The notes under the pieces are model-generated. The model saw only the letters and a list, made by a program, of their open reading frames with translations, was not told the DNA's origin and did not search any database. The position numbers and the translations under genes are program-made. From NCBI RefSeq assembly GCF_018502385.1, contig NZ_CP075523.1, forward strand, positions 2,108,001 to 2,172,000: 64,000 bases of DNA, read 5' to 3'. Positions 1-8,787 of this stretch are shown piece by piece. Each line of letters begins with the position of its first letter. The stretch's first letter is position 1. The DNA is from Synechococcus sp. LA31. GTDB lineage: Bacteria; Cyanobacteriota; Cyanobacteriia; PCC-6307; Cyanobiaceae.

Positions 1-57
1 TTGGCCCAGCTGGCCGGCTCCACCGGTGAGGATCACCTTCATGGTTGCTGCACCCAT
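1..57 (-). CDS. rfbD: dTDP-4-dehydrorhamnose reductase, N-terminal fragment
   Basis: Only the first 19 codons are in the window; the gene runs off the left edge. The reading MKVILTGGAGQLGQ is the Rossmann nucleotide-binding start of RmlD/RfbD, which uses NAD(P)H for the last step of dTDP-L-rhamnose synthesis. Two in-frame ATGs exist. The one at 57 overlaps the rfbC stop as TGATG, the same junction used between rfbA and rfbC, so I prefer it. The one at 42 gives the usual family N-terminus (MKVILTG). Neither has a clear Shine-Dalgarno sequence, so translational coupling from rfbC is likely. Confidence 0.85.
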   Translation of the reverse strand, partial: MGAATMKVILTGGAGQLGQ

Positions 58-662
58 CAGCGGAACAAATCCTGATCCGTGAGATCAGCCAGCAGCGGCG
101 CCACAGCATCCTTATCGGAGAGCAGCGGTGTCGCAGGGGCTGGTGCGCCCTGGCCTTGCGGCCAAGCGATCGCCACCTGGGGATCGTCCCAGCGGATGGC
201 ACGCTCGCAGTCGCGGCTCCAGAAATCGGTGGTTTTGTAAAGCACCTCAGCGTGCTCACTGAGGGTGAGAAAACCGTGGGCGAAACCCGCCGGCACCCAG
301 AGCTGTTGATGGTTGGCTGCGCTCAGGCGAACACCCACCCACTGGCCAAAGCTGGCCGAACCACGGCGGATATCCACAGCCACATCGAAGATCTCGCCCA
401 GCACGCAGCGCACGAGCTTGCCCTGGGGATGGGGCGGTAGCTGATAGTGCAGCCCGCGCAACACACCGCAGCTGGAGCGAGAGTGGTTGTCTTGCACAAA
501 GTCAGCCACCGGCTGGCCATCGGCCTCGAGAGCCGCCGCAAAAGCCCGCTGGTTCCAGCTCTCGAAAAAGAAGCCGCGATCGTCGCCGAACACGCGCGGG
601 GTGATCAGCAGGGGGCCCGCCATCGAGGCGCCAGCGGCCGTGTGGAGGCGTTCAGCGTTCAT
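57..662 (-). CDS. rfbC: dTDP-4-dehydrorhamnose 3,5-epimerase
   Basis: A 201-residue RmlC-family cupin that epimerises dTDP-4-keto-6-deoxyglucose at C3 and C5 in cytosolic dTDP-L-rhamnose synthesis. Visible hallmarks are the early FGDDRGFFFESW segment, the GVLRGLHYQ motif with the expected catalytic base His72, the following basic and acidic strand (KLVRCVLGEIFDVAVDIR), and LYKTTDFWS with the expected catalytic Tyr142. Length is normal for the family. It sits between rfbA and rfbD, with one-base TGATG overlaps at both ends, so the three genes are a translationally coupled operon for rhamnose supply to surface polysaccharide. Confidence 0.96.
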   Translation of the reverse strand: MNAERLHTAAGASMAGPLLITPRVFGDDRGFFFESWNQRAFAAALEADGQPVADFVQDNHSRSSCGVLRGLHYQLPPHPQGKLVRCVLGEIFDVAVDIRRGSASFGQWVGVRLSAANHQQLWVPAGFAHGFLTLSEHAEVLYKTTDFWSRDCERAIRWDDPQVAIAWPQGQGAPAPATPLLSDKDAVAPLLADLTDQDLFR

Positions 663-1531
663 CAGGCCTCCAGCAGCTGCAGCAGATAGTTGCCATAGCC
701 ACTCTTGCGTAGCGGCTGAGCCAGCTCACTTAGCTGCTCAGCGCTAATCCAGCCCATGCGCCAGGCCACCTCCTCAGGGCAGCCCACCTTGAGGCTCTGG
801 CGGTGCTCGAGCGTGCGGATGTAACTGGAGGCCTCGTGCAGGGAGTCGCAGGTGCCGGTGTCGAGCCAGGCCATGCCGCGACCCATCAGCTCCACCTGGA
901 GCAAACCCTCATCAAGGTATTGGCGATTGAGATCGGTGATCTCCAACTCACCACGCGCGGAGGGCAGCACCCGGCGAGCACGCTCCACCACCGAGTCGTC
1001 ATAGAAATAGAGGCCGGTTACGGCATAGCGCGACCTGGGCTGGGCTGGTTTCTCTTCGATGCTGAGCACCCGGCCGGTGGTGTCGAACTCCACCACGCCA
1101 TAACGCTCCGGATCACGCACCGGATAGGCAAACACCGTGGCCCCTGAAGCCGCACCGATCGCACTGCCCAACTGGGTGTCGCCATGGAAGAGGTTGTCGC
1201 CCAGCACAAGCGCGGCAGGAGCTCCCGCCAAAAAATCAGCACCGATCAGAAAGGCCTGGGCCAAACCATCCGGGCTGGGCTGCACGGCGTAGTGGATCTG
1301 CATCCCCCAAGCAGCTCCATCTCCCAGCAGCCGCTGAAAGGCGGTTTGATCGTGGGGAGTGGTGATGATCAACACCTCGCGAATTCCCGCCAGCATCAAG
1401 GTGCTGAGCGGGTAGTAGATCATCGGCTTGTCGTACACCGGCAGCAGCTGTTTGCTCACTGCCTGCGTGATCGGATGGAGGCGCGTGCCGCTGCCACCCG
1501 CCAGGATGATGCCCTTACGTGCCTGGGTCAT
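662..1531 (-). CDS. rfbA: Glucose-1-phosphate thymidylyltransferase
   Basis: A 289-residue nucleotidyltransferase making dTDP-glucose from dTTP and glucose-1-phosphate, the entry step of the rhamnose pathway. The N-terminus carries the glycine-rich signature [13 protein letters not shown], then [18 protein letters not shown], and later [20 protein letters not shown] and [10 protein letters not shown], all typical of RmlA. The open frame continues about 50 codons further upstream, but the ATG at 1531 gives the family start [13 protein letters not shown]. The stop overlaps the rfbC start (TGATG). The gene is divergent from the protease gene at 1642, so the 110 bp between them should hold both promoters. 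Confidence 0.96.
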   Translation of the reverse strand: MTQARKGIILAGGSGTRLHPITQAVSKQLLPVYDKPMIYYPLSTLMLAGIREVLIITTPHDQTAFQRLLGDGAAWGMQIHYAVQPSPDGLAQAFLIGADFLAGAPAALVLGDNLFHGDTQLGSAIGAASGATVFAYPVRDPERYGVVEFDTTGRVLSIEEKPAQPRSRYAVTGLYFYDDSVVERARRVLPSARGELEITDLNRQYLDEGLLQVELMGRGMAWLDTGTCDSLHEASSYIRTLEHRQSLKVGCPEEVAWRMGWISAEQLSELAQPLRKSGYGNYLLQLLEA

Positions 1532-1641
1532 CGAAGCGAGACTGCTGCGTGGATGCTCGCATGCAGCAGCTCCCAGAGAGGCTGAAACAGCGGTGGCATT
1601 CAACCCTTGAAAGCCAGCTACGTTTTCAGGAGCGCACACTG

Positions 1642-2022
1642 ATGGGCTTGATCTACGCCAGCCTGCGGCTGCTGAACCCCACACATCCGGAGCAGCAGGG
1701 TCTCCATGTGAGGGCTCTGGCCGACTCGGGAGCTGTGCACCTCTGCCTTCCCGAACATGTCGCCCTGCAACTGCAGCTCAGGGAACTGGAGCGCCGGGAG
1801 GTGGTGCTGGCTGACGGCCGCCGACGCAGCGTTCCTTATATGGGACCTGTCGAAGTGCGCTTTGCCAATCGCCGCTGTTTCACCGGCGCGATGGTGCTCG
1901 GCGATGAGGTGCTGCTGGGAGCCATCCCCATGGAAGACATGGACCTGGTGCTGCAACCGCAGCTTCAGCGGCTGAGCGTGAATCCGGAGAATCCAAACCT
2001 GCCGCTGAGCGTGGCCAAGTGA
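1642..2022 (+). CDS. Retropepsin-like (clan AA) aspartic protease
   Basis: A 126-residue single-domain protein. It shows the pattern of clan AA/retropepsin-like proteases: [15 protein letters not shown] at residues 24-38 (catalytic Asp28 in a D-S-G triad), a beta-hairpin flap region ([18 protein letters not shown]), and the hydrophobic-hydrophobic-Gly element in [15 protein letters not shown]. Such single-domain enzymes must dimerise to form an active site. The frame is open upstream, but ATG 1642 has a good Shine-Dalgarno (AGGAG at 1628-1632, nine bases away). It stands alone between rfbA (divergent) and ribH (convergent, stops one base apart). The substrate is unknown. No membrane segment is visible. 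Confidence 0.75.
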   Translation: MGLIYASLRLLNPTHPEQQGLHVRALADSGAVHLCLPEHVALQLQLRELERREVVLADGRRRSVPYMGPVEVRFANRRCFTGAMVLGDEVLLGAIPMEDMDLVLQPQLQRLSVNPENPNLPLSVAK

Positions 2023-2023
2023 A

Positions 2024-2503
2024 TCAGCCCGGCAGCGCCGCCATCAGGCTGCCCATCTCGATCGCCTGAAGGCCGTAGCTCCAGCCCAGGTTGCTCTTGA
2101 TGCCAGCGCGCTCGAGGGCCTGCTGCATCGTGTCGGTGGTGAGCACACCAAAGATCACCGGCACACCGGTGTCACGGCTCACGGCGGCCACGCCTTTGCT
2201 CACCTCTGCCACCACCACATCAAAGTGGGGGGTATCGCCGCGAATCACCGCACCGAGGGTGATCACCACCTGGTAGCGGCCGCTGGCAGCCAAACGCTGC
2301 GCCACCAGCGGGATTTCAAAACTGCCGGGCACCCAAGCGGTGTCGAGCTGGGTGCTGGATGCCGAGATATCGATGCCATGGCGCGACAGGCAATCGAGGC
2401 AACCGCTCAGCAGCTTGGCGGTCACCAGATCGTTGAAGCGGGCCACCACTACGGCGATCCGCAACGACTGCGCTCCGACGAACTGGCCTTCAAAAACGGT
2501 CAC
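2024..2503 (-). CDS. ribH: 6,7-dimethyl-8-ribityllumazine synthase
   Basis: A 159-residue lumazine synthase that condenses 5-amino-6-ribitylaminouracil with dihydroxybutanone phosphate, the penultimate riboflavin step. Family signatures are [49 protein letters not shown] (the expected catalytic His lies in the GDTPHF segment), [18 protein letters not shown] and a C-terminus ending near AALPG. Length is normal. It lies just downstream of psbZ on the same strand (50 bp gap) and may be co-transcribed with it. It converges on the protease gene. Confidence 0.97.
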   Translation of the reverse strand: MTVFEGQFVGAQSLRIAVVVARFNDLVTAKLLSGCLDCLSRHGIDISASSTQLDTAWVPGSFEIPLVAQRLAASGRYQVVITLGAVIRGDTPHFDVVVAEVSKGVAAVSRDTGVPVIFGVLTTDTMQQALERAGIKSNLGWSYGLQAIEMGSLMAALPG

Positions 2504-2553
2504 GCGAGCTGGCCTTGCACTGGCGCCAGCCTACGAATCTGAGGGTCGGCGCC

Positions 2554-2742
2554 TCAGGCGACGAAGTAGCTCATGCCCCAGTTCACCAGCACCAAGGCCA
2601 CCCAAGCCAAGCCGCCGAGCAGGATCAGGCGGTTAGAGCGACCGCTGGTGTCTTCACTGGCGTACAGCACGGGCACAGCCACGATCAGGGCGAACGACAT
2701 CACCACCAGTGCCAGAACGGTGAGGGTGTTGAGGATCGTCAT
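2554..2742 (-). CDS. psbZ: Photosystem II protein Z
   Basis: A 62-residue thylakoid membrane protein with two hydrophobic helices (about residues 5-27 and 38-60) separated by the loop [10 protein letters not shown], typical of PsbZ/Ycf9. PsbZ sits at the periphery of the photosystem II core and stabilises the PSII complex. The start is ATG at 2742 ([14 protein letters not shown]). Longer in-frame starts have no family resemblance. It is divergent from mutS with about 90 bp between, and upstream of ribH on the same strand. This is the clearest single marker that the window is cyanobacterial. Confidence 0.96.
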   Translation of the reverse strand: MTILNTLTVLALVVMSFALIVAVPVLYASEDTSGRSNRLILLGGLAWVALVLVNWGMSYFVA

Positions 2743-2831
2743 GGAACAGCGGCGGCGCCGGCCGAGCAGTTGGTGGATTCTCCCACGCAGGTTCCGGCCG
2801 AGCATGCCGCGCCAGCGGGTTCCTTCACAAG

Positions 2832-5609
2832 TTGTGGCGCCTACGATCAAGCACCCGCCTGAGCGCCTTGGCCGCGTCGTCCTCGCAGCAGCCGGAGCTG
2901 GCCCTGCAGGGGATGCTGTTTGGCCTGGAATCGGCGGCGCCCCAACCAGCCAGCGGCCCTGGTGGCGATCCAGCAAGCTGCGATCCACTCGATGAAGCCG
3001 CCCTCGCGGCGGATGCCACCCGCCGGCCACGCCAGCGCCAAGCGCAACAAAGCTCGGCCCTAGCCAGCACTGCCGCAGGCGGAGGCGATCCAGCCGAAGC
3101 CGAAGCCGACGACCTTCCCCCCTGGCACCACCACAGCCTGGTGGAGGCGCAGCAGCTCACCCCGATGCTGCGCCACTACGTGGAGCTCAAAGCGGCCCAT
3201 CCCGAACGGGTGCTGCTTTACCGCCTGGGCGACTTCTTCGAATGCTTCTTTGAAGACGCCATCCAGCTGTCGCGTTTGCTGGAGCTCACCCTCACCGGCA
3301 AGGAAGGGGGCAAGGCGGTGGGGCGCGTACCGATGGCGGGCATCCCTCACCACGCCGCCGAGCGCTACTGCGCCGAACTGGTGGGCCGCGGCCTGAGCGT
3401 GGCCTTGTGCGATCAGGTGGAGAGCACCCCAGCCAAAGGCGCCCTGCTCAAGCGCGAAATCACACGCGTGCTCACCCCCGGCACGGTGCTCGAGGAGGGG
3501 CTACTCAGCGCCCGCCGTAACAACTGGCTGTGCGCGGTGGTGTGTGAGCAATCGCGCTGGGGGCTGGCGGTGGCCGATGTGAGCACCGGTGAATTCCGCG
3601 TCACCGAACGCGATGGCAGCGATCTGCTGCATCAGGAGCTGTTGCAGGTGGAGGCCGCGGAGGTGCTCTGGCCTGGCGATGGTGAACCGGCCTGGTGCCC
3701 AGACGCCCTGCGGCTCACGCCCCTGCCGCGCACCCCCTTCACGGCACCGGAAGCCCGGGCCGCGCTGCTGAAACGCTTCCGGCTAGCCAGCCTCGATGGT
3801 CTGGGGCTGGGCGAAATGCCGCTGGGCCTTCGCGCCGCAGGTGGGCTGCTGCGCTATCTCGACGACACCCAGCCCGGCACCAGCGTGCCCCTGGAACTGC
3901 CTACCACCTGGCAGGCGGGCGATCAGCTGGTGCTTGATGCCGCCACCCGCCGCAACCTGGAGCTCACCCGCACCCAGCTGGGCGGCGGGCTGCACGGCTC
4001 GCTGCTCTGGGCTCTCGATCGCACCCACACCGCCATGGGCGGGCGCTGCCTGCGCCGCTGGATTGAAGGGCCCCTGGTGGAGCGGGCCGCGATCCTGGCC
4101 CGTCAAAACGGCGTGAGTGAGCTGGTGGCCAGCCGGCGGCTGCGGGTGGGTGTGCGCCGGCTGCTGCGCCCCATGGGCGATCTCGAACGGCTGGCGGGCC
4201 GCGCCGGTGCCGGCACCGCCTCAGCCCGTGATCTGGTGGCCCTGGCCGATGGCCTCGAGCGCTTGCCGCAGCTGGCGGCGTTGATCAACAGCGGCGAGGT
4301 GTCCAGCCCGCCCCTGCTGGCCCTGGCGCGCCCTTGGCCTGAACTCGAAGCCCTGGCGAGCGAACTGCGCCACCACCTGCTCGACACCCCTCCTCTGAGC
4401 CTCAGCGAAGGCGGCCTGATCCACGACGGGGTGGATGCCCAGCTCGATGGCTTGCGCAACCAGCTCGATGATCAGGAGGCCTGGTTGGCCGAACAGGAAG
4501 CGGCCGAGCGCAGCGCCAGCGGCATCAGCACCCTCAAGCTGCAATACCACCGCACCTTTGGCTATTTCCTGGCGGTCAGCAAGGCCAAAGCGCGGGGCGT
4601 GCCGGAGCACTGGATCCGCCGGCAAACCCTGGCCAACGAAGAGCGCTTCGTCACCCCCGAGCTCAAGGCCCGCGAGGGGCGCATCCTGCAACTCAAGGCG
4701 CGAGCGGCCCAACGGGAATATGAGCTCTTCTGCCAACTGCGCAACCGCGTGGGCGACCAGGCCGCCCCAATCCGCGCCGCCGCGCGGCTGGTGGCCGAGC
4801 TCGATGCGATCGCATCCCTGGCCGACGTGGCCGCCACCAGCGGCTACTGCAAACCCGAGCTCACCGATCCCGAAGGACCGGAAGCGCGGCTCTTGCAGAT
4901 CGAGGCCGGCCGTCACCCGGTGGTGGAGCAACTGCTGGTGGAGGAGCCCTTCACCCCGAACACCATCCAGCTCGGCTCCACCGCTGCTGAATCACCCAAC
5001 CGCAGCCATCCGGATCTGCTCGTGCTCACCGGGCCCAACGCCAGCGGCAAGAGCTGCTACCTGCGCCAAACGGGTCTGCTGCAGCTGATGGCCCAGATCG
5101 GGAGCTGGATTCCAGCCAGCAGCGCCCGGCTCGGGATCACCGATCGGATCTTCACGCGGGTGGGTGCCGGCGACGATCTGGCCGCCGGCCAATCCACCTT
5201 CATGGTGGAAATGGCCGAAACCGCCAACATCCTTCACCACGCCAGCGAGCGCTCCCTGGTGCTGCTGGATGAGATCGGCCGCGGCACCGCCACCTTCGAT
5301 GGCCTCTCGATTGCCTGGGCCGTGGCCGAATACCTGGCGGGTGAGATCGGTGCCCGCAGCGTGTTCGCCACCCACTACCACGAGCTCAATGAATTGGCCG
5401 ATCAGCTCAGCAACGTGGCCAACGCCCAGGTGCTGGTGGAAGACACCGGTGAAGACCTGCGCTTCCTCCACCGCGTGGTGAGCGGCGGCGCCAACCGCAG
5501 CTATGGCATCGAAGCCGCCCGCCTGGCCGGCGTGCCCCCGGCCGTGGTGCTGCGGGCCCGGCAGGTGCTGGGCCGAATCGAGGCCAACAGTCACATTGCG
5601 GCGGCCTGA
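2832..5609 (+). CDS. mutS: DNA mismatch repair protein MutS
   Basis: A MutS1-family mismatch recognition ATPase, 925 residues from the TTG at 2832. The first ~105 residues are a low-complexity extension. The conserved part starts near [11 protein letters not shown], followed by the mismatch-wedge Phe-x-Glu motif in [10 protein letters not shown] (residues 135-137). The ATPase has Walker [14 protein letters not shown] (near residue 733) and Walker [16 protein letters not shown] (near 809), then FATHYHEL and the [11 protein letters not shown] helix-turn-helix end. The start is uncertain: TTG 2832 is the longest and ATG 2913 (MLFGLESA) is an alternative. No mutL is in the window. The gene abuts the DUF6165 gene convergently, with adjacent stops. 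Confidence 0.97.
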   Translation: MWRLRSSTRLSALAASSSQQPELALQGMLFGLESAAPQPASGPGGDPASCDPLDEAALAADATRRPRQRQAQQSSALASTAAGGGDPAEAEADDLPPWHHHSLVEAQQLTPMLRHYVELKAAHPERVLLYRLGDFFECFFEDAIQLSRLLELTLTGKEGGKAVGRVPMAGIPHHAAERYCAELVGRGLSVALCDQVESTPAKGALLKREITRVLTPGTVLEEGLLSARRNNWLCAVVCEQSRWGLAVADVSTGEFRVTERDGSDLLHQELLQVEAAEVLWPGDGEPAWCPDALRLTPLPRTPFTAPEARAALLKRFRLASLDGLGLGEMPLGLRAAGGLLRYLDDTQPGTSVPLELPTTWQAGDQLVLDAATRRNLELTRTQLGGGLHGSLLWALDRTHTAMGGRCLRRWIEGPLVERAAILARQNGVSELVASRRLRVGVRRLLRPMGDLERLAGRAGAGTASARDLVALADGLERLPQLAALINSGEVSSPPLLALARPWPELEALASELRHHLLDTPPLSLSEGGLIHDGVDAQLDGLRNQLDDQEAWLAEQEAAERSASGISTLKLQYHRTFGYFLAVSKAKARGVPEHWIRRQTLANEERFVTPELKAREGRILQLKARAAQREYELFCQLRNRVGDQAAPIRAAARLVAELDAIASLADVAATSGYCKPELTDPEGPEARLLQIEAGRHPVVEQLLVEEPFTPNTIQLGSTAAESPNRSHPDLLVLTGPNASGKSCYLRQTGLLQLMAQIGSWIPASSARLGITDRIFTRVGAGDDLAAGQSTFMVEMAETANILHHASERSLVLLDEIGRGTATFDGLSIAWAVAEYLAGEIGARSVFATHYHELNELADQLSNVANAQVLVEDTGEDLRFLHRVVSGGANRSYGIEAARLAGVPPAVVLRARQVLGRIEANSHIAAA

Positions 5610-6002
5610 TCAATAGGCCGCGTACGACTTCTCCTCCACCAGCTCCGATCCACACAGAGCATTGATCTGGCGCTTGAGCGCTGCCCGTTCATCGTTGCGG
5701 TAATACACCGCCCGGGCCAGCTCGATGAAGCTGGCTCCAAAGTCGTTCTGGCGCTCACACTCGCGGATGTCGTCTTCGATCGTCCAAAGCTGTGCATTCA
5801 CAGCAGCCAGCTGCCCACCGAGCTCCGCCAAGGCACCACTGGGGTAGCCCAGGTGTTGCTGCTCCACCACACCCATCAACGCCACCAGTTCGCGTTCGAT
5901 GTTCTGCTGCTTGGCATGATCGGCGATGCGTTCACGTTTGATCTCCAGGATCGTGATCTTGTCGATCAGCTCGCCCACCGATGCGGGAATCAGCAAAGCC
6001 AT
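5610..6002 (-). CDS. DUF6165 family protein
   Basis: A 130-residue, mostly helical, soluble protein beginning MALLIPASVGELIDKITIL and containing HAKQQNIERELVAL, ECERQNDFGASFIELAR and AVYYRNDERAALKRQIN. I recognise it as the DUF6165 family, whose function is not established. The ATG at 6002 overlaps the stop of the upstream TPR/glycosyltransferase-like gene (TGATG), so the two are translationally coupled and probably act together. From memory, this family often sits beside TPR or glycan genes in cyanobacteria. No catalytic motif is obvious. Confidence 0.8.
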   Translation of the reverse strand: MALLIPASVGELIDKITILEIKRERIADHAKQQNIERELVALMGVVEQQHLGYPSGALAELGGQLAAVNAQLWTIEDDIRECERQNDFGASFIELARAVYYRNDERAALKRQINALCGSELVEEKSYAAY

Positions 6003-7996
6003 CAGCGGGCGCCGGAGATATCCGTCATTATCTCGTGCTCTAAAGCACGCCGCATCTGCTCCACCGGTGCCGACCAATCGCCGTCAACCTTCTGGCGAAA
6101 TAATGTGGCACTTGGATACCAAGGTGTAGTGGAACCCTCTGCTCCCCAGCGCCATTCCGGAACACGCTTGAGGGGGATCCACAAACGAGCCCCGATTGCC
6201 CCCGCAAGGTGAGCAGCAGATGTATCAGAACTGATCACCACGGAGGCGCAATCCATCAGGGCCGCAGCATCTTCAAAATCCCAGGCCGCATCAATCTCAG
6301 CTTGGCAGCCCACAAAGCGATCCCGGAAACTGCAAGAAGCAAGCTGCTCGCTGCCATAACCCTTCTGAAGCGAAAGGAAACGAACCCCGGGTAGTGCGGC
6401 CAGCGGTGCCAATGCCTCAAGCGGAATCGATCGACCTCTGGATGTTGTTTTTTCATGCTCAGGATTACCCTGCCAATTGAGAGCAATCAAGAGATCAGAA
6501 CCAGCGGAAAGCTTGTCTTGCCAAAACAAGCGCCTCTGAGGATCAACTGGGAGAAATGGAATGCGCTCAGCAAATTTACCCTCAGGCACATCCAACAAGC
6601 CAGGCACACTCATCAACGGAAGCCAAGCAGCCTGCTCTGAAAACTGATCCGGATCCGCATCCAAGGGCACAACTCGATCCACAAGGCCCGACGCCGCAAA
6701 AAGCGACATCTGCGGCTTGGGGCAAGTCATCACAATGCTCTGTGCAAACTCACGCAGTAACGGCGCAAAGCGAATGAACTGGAAACTATCACCAAGGCCT
6801 TGCTCATGCAGCAACACAAGCTCCTGCAGTTTCGGTTGCTCTAACGGCCCCAGCCAAAGCGCATGACCAGGCAGCTCACGCACAATTGGATGACGCGCAT
6901 TATGGGTAAAACGCCACTCATATTCTTTCCAACCTTGCTCATACAAACCCTGCTGAAGCAGAACCGCCGACAAACTGAAGTGAGATTCTGCGTGGTGCGG
7001 TGCAAGCTCTAAGGCACGCCGCAGCGACGCTTCCGCTAAACACCAGGCACCGCGCTCATGCTGGATCACACCAAGATTGCTATGAATATCAGCATTGAGT
7101 GGAGATTTTTCAAGCGCTAGCTGACAAGTTTGCAGAGCCTCATCCAACTGGCCCAGCGCTCGTTGCGTGATTGCAAGATTGGAATAAGCCTGGAAATAGT
7201 CAGAATCGAGATTAATAGCCCGGCGGAAAGCCTCTTCCGCCTCAACAAGACGATCAGCCGCACGCAACGCATTGCCAAGGCTGGACAGAGCTGGTGGAAA
7301 CTGGGGTCGCAAGCGAATGGCTTCTTGGTGGGCAGCTATCGCGTCTTGCCATTGCTCCTGTGCATGCAAAGCGTTGCCAAGGTTGAGATGCGCCTCAGGC
7401 AGCAAAGGATCAAGTTCTACAGCTAAACGTGCTGATTGTTCAGCCGCCAAGAAATGCCCCAAAGCCAATTGGATCATCGAAGCATTGGCATGTGCAGCCG
7501 CAGAACGAGGATCCAGCGTTAAGGCGCGCTCACAGGCACTCAAGGCATCCTGATAGCTGGTTTGGTCATGCAACACCACCGAAAGAGTGAGCCAAGCAGC
7601 AAAAAGATCCGCATCCAACTCAAGGGCACGGCGCAGACAATCAATCGAAGCCTGAAGATCGCCACGCCGGCGTTTCACCGTTCCCTGCAACGCCCAAGCG
7701 GCGGCCAAATCAGCCTGCATCTGCAAAGTTTGATCCAGCAGGTGTTCGGCACGATCCAATGCACCTGAGGCGAGCTCAAGCTGAGCCAAATTCAGGCTGA
7801 GAACCGGATGCTGAAGACCACGGTCATACAACTGGCGATAGGCCGATAAGGGATGATTGAGCCGGCCGGCAACGTGATCTTCAACCAATCGTTGGAGTTC
7901 AGATAAACCAACCTCAGGTTTTGCTACACCCTCGGCTGAGCGAGCGTTCTTCCGCAACGAGAAGCGGCTGGGTTGAAATCCGCGACTCACCAGCAC
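6002..7996 (-). CDS. TPR protein with C-terminal GT9-like glycosyltransferase domain
   Basis: A 664-residue protein. Residues about 45-390 form roughly ten tetratricopeptide repeats (recognisable units include ALELDADLFAAWLTLSVVLH and SNLGVIQHERGAWCLAEASL). The remainder resembles heptosyltransferase-like GT9/GT-B folds: LHEQGLGDSFQFIRFAPLL, ALNWQGNPEHEKTTSRGRSI, then VVISSDTSAAHLAGAIGARL and a final WYPSATLFRQ segment. The architecture recalls TPR-containing protein O-glycosyltransferases, but acceptor and donor are unknown. The start is GTG 7996, the first start codon after an in-frame stop, with no clear Shine-Dalgarno. The cobH stop lies 21 bp upstream. The stop is coupled (TGATG) to the DUF6165 gene. 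Base composition looks less GC-rich than its neighbours. Confidence 0.8.
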   Translation of the reverse strand: MLVSRGFQPSRFSLRKNARSAEGVAKPEVGLSELQRLVEDHVAGRLNHPLSAYRQLYDRGLQHPVLSLNLAQLELASGALDRAEHLLDQTLQMQADLAAAWALQGTVKRRRGDLQASIDCLRRALELDADLFAAWLTLSVVLHDQTSYQDALSACERALTLDPRSAAAHANASMIQLALGHFLAAEQSARLAVELDPLLPEAHLNLGNALHAQEQWQDAIAAHQEAIRLRPQFPPALSSLGNALRAADRLVEAEEAFRRAINLDSDYFQAYSNLAITQRALGQLDEALQTCQLALEKSPLNADIHSNLGVIQHERGAWCLAEASLRRALELAPHHAESHFSLSAVLLQQGLYEQGWKEYEWRFTHNARHPIVRELPGHALWLGPLEQPKLQELVLLHEQGLGDSFQFIRFAPLLREFAQSIVMTCPKPQMSLFAASGLVDRVVPLDADPDQFSEQAAWLPLMSVPGLLDVPEGKFAERIPFLPVDPQRRLFWQDKLSAGSDLLIALNWQGNPEHEKTTSRGRSIPLEALAPLAALPGVRFLSLQKGYGSEQLASCSFRDRFVGCQAEIDAAWDFEDAAALMDCASVVISSDTSAAHLAGAIGARLWIPLKRVPEWRWGAEGSTTPWYPSATLFRQKVDGDWSAPVEQMRRALEHEIMTDISGAR

Positions 7997-8017
7997 ATGA
8001 TCAGCTTTCGATCATTA

Positions 8018-8665
8018 TCAACGAACGTTCTGCTGATCCAGCCAAGCCCGGCGCAACAGGGCGTTCACGGCGGCCCCCACCAATCCGGCCCCGCCACGGC
8101 TGCCCTCCAGGCGGATCTGAGGTAGGCCACTCTCAGCCAGATGGCGCTTGCTCTCCGCCACCCCCACAAAGCCCACAGGCATGCCGACCACCAGCGCCGG
8201 CGGCCTGCAGCGTCCGGCCGTCACCTGCTCCAGCAACAGCTCGAGAGCCGTGGGTGCACTGCCAATCAGCACCACAGCCCGGTGGTGCTCGTGCAAAGCC
8301 CGCTCCATCCCCACCGCTGCCCTGGTGCTGCCAGCAGGGGCCTGGGCAGGGGCCCAATCCAGCACGCTGCGCACACTGTTGCCAAACGTGCGCCGCGCCA
8401 TCGGTGCCACCGCCGCGGCCGCCATGGCGGTATCGGTGAGGATCGCAGCACCCGCTGCCAGAGCCTGGAGCCCCGCCTGGCAGGCGCCTTCCGACCAACA
8501 CACATCCGCCACCAGGCTCAGATCACCGCTGCTGTGGATCAACCGCAACAGCACCTCCTGCTCCAAAAGGGGTAACGAGGCAAGCTCAAAGCCGTTTGCA
8601 GCCTGCGGATCGGCCAAGGCAGCACGGATCAAGCGAATGCTCTCCGTGAAGATCGGATGATCCAA
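8018..8665 (-). CDS. cobH: Precorrin-8X methylmutase
   Basis: A 215-residue CobH/CbiC enzyme that moves the C11 methyl of precorrin-8X to C12, giving hydrogenobyrinate or its cobalt form in corrin ring synthesis. The family proton-transfer histidine is His44 in RLIHSSGD. Other signatures are AILTDTAMAAAAV, VLIGSAPTALELLLE, PALVVGMPVGFVGVAESK and SRGGAGLVGAAVNALL. Length is normal. No other corrin genes are in the window. It is divergent from the Phd-PIN gene. Confidence 0.96.
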   Translation of the reverse strand: MDHPIFTESIRLIRAALADPQAANGFELASLPLLEQEVLLRLIHSSGDLSLVADVCWSEGACQAGLQALAAGAAILTDTAMAAAAVAPMARRTFGNSVRSVLDWAPAQAPAGSTRAAVGMERALHEHHRAVVLIGSAPTALELLLEQVTAGRCRPPALVVGMPVGFVGVAESKRHLAESGLPQIRLEGSRGGAGLVGAAVNALLRRAWLDQQNVR

Positions 8666-8750
8666 AGCGGCATGCAGGCTGACGCCTTCCTACAGCGTGA
8701 TCAGCTGTGGCGCGGGGCTCGATCGATGAAACGCCAAGCGCAATCACCCA

Positions 8751-8770
8751 GTACTCCGTACAGTCTGTAC
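8751..8770. promoter_or_regulatory. Candidate operator: three GTAC half-sites
   Basis: Three copies of GTAC occur in 20 bp (starting at 8751, 8758 and 8767). The last two form a perfect 6-bp inverted repeat, GTACAG-T-CTGTAC (8758-8770). The element lies 18 bases before the ATG of the Phd-PIN gene, where a Phd-type DNA-binding domain would be expected to bind its own promoter. Half-site spacings of 3 and 5 bases do not fit the cyanobacterial LexA box. Autoregulation is an inference from position only. Confidence 0.45.
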
Positions 8771-8787
8771 AGCAATTGGCATCACAC

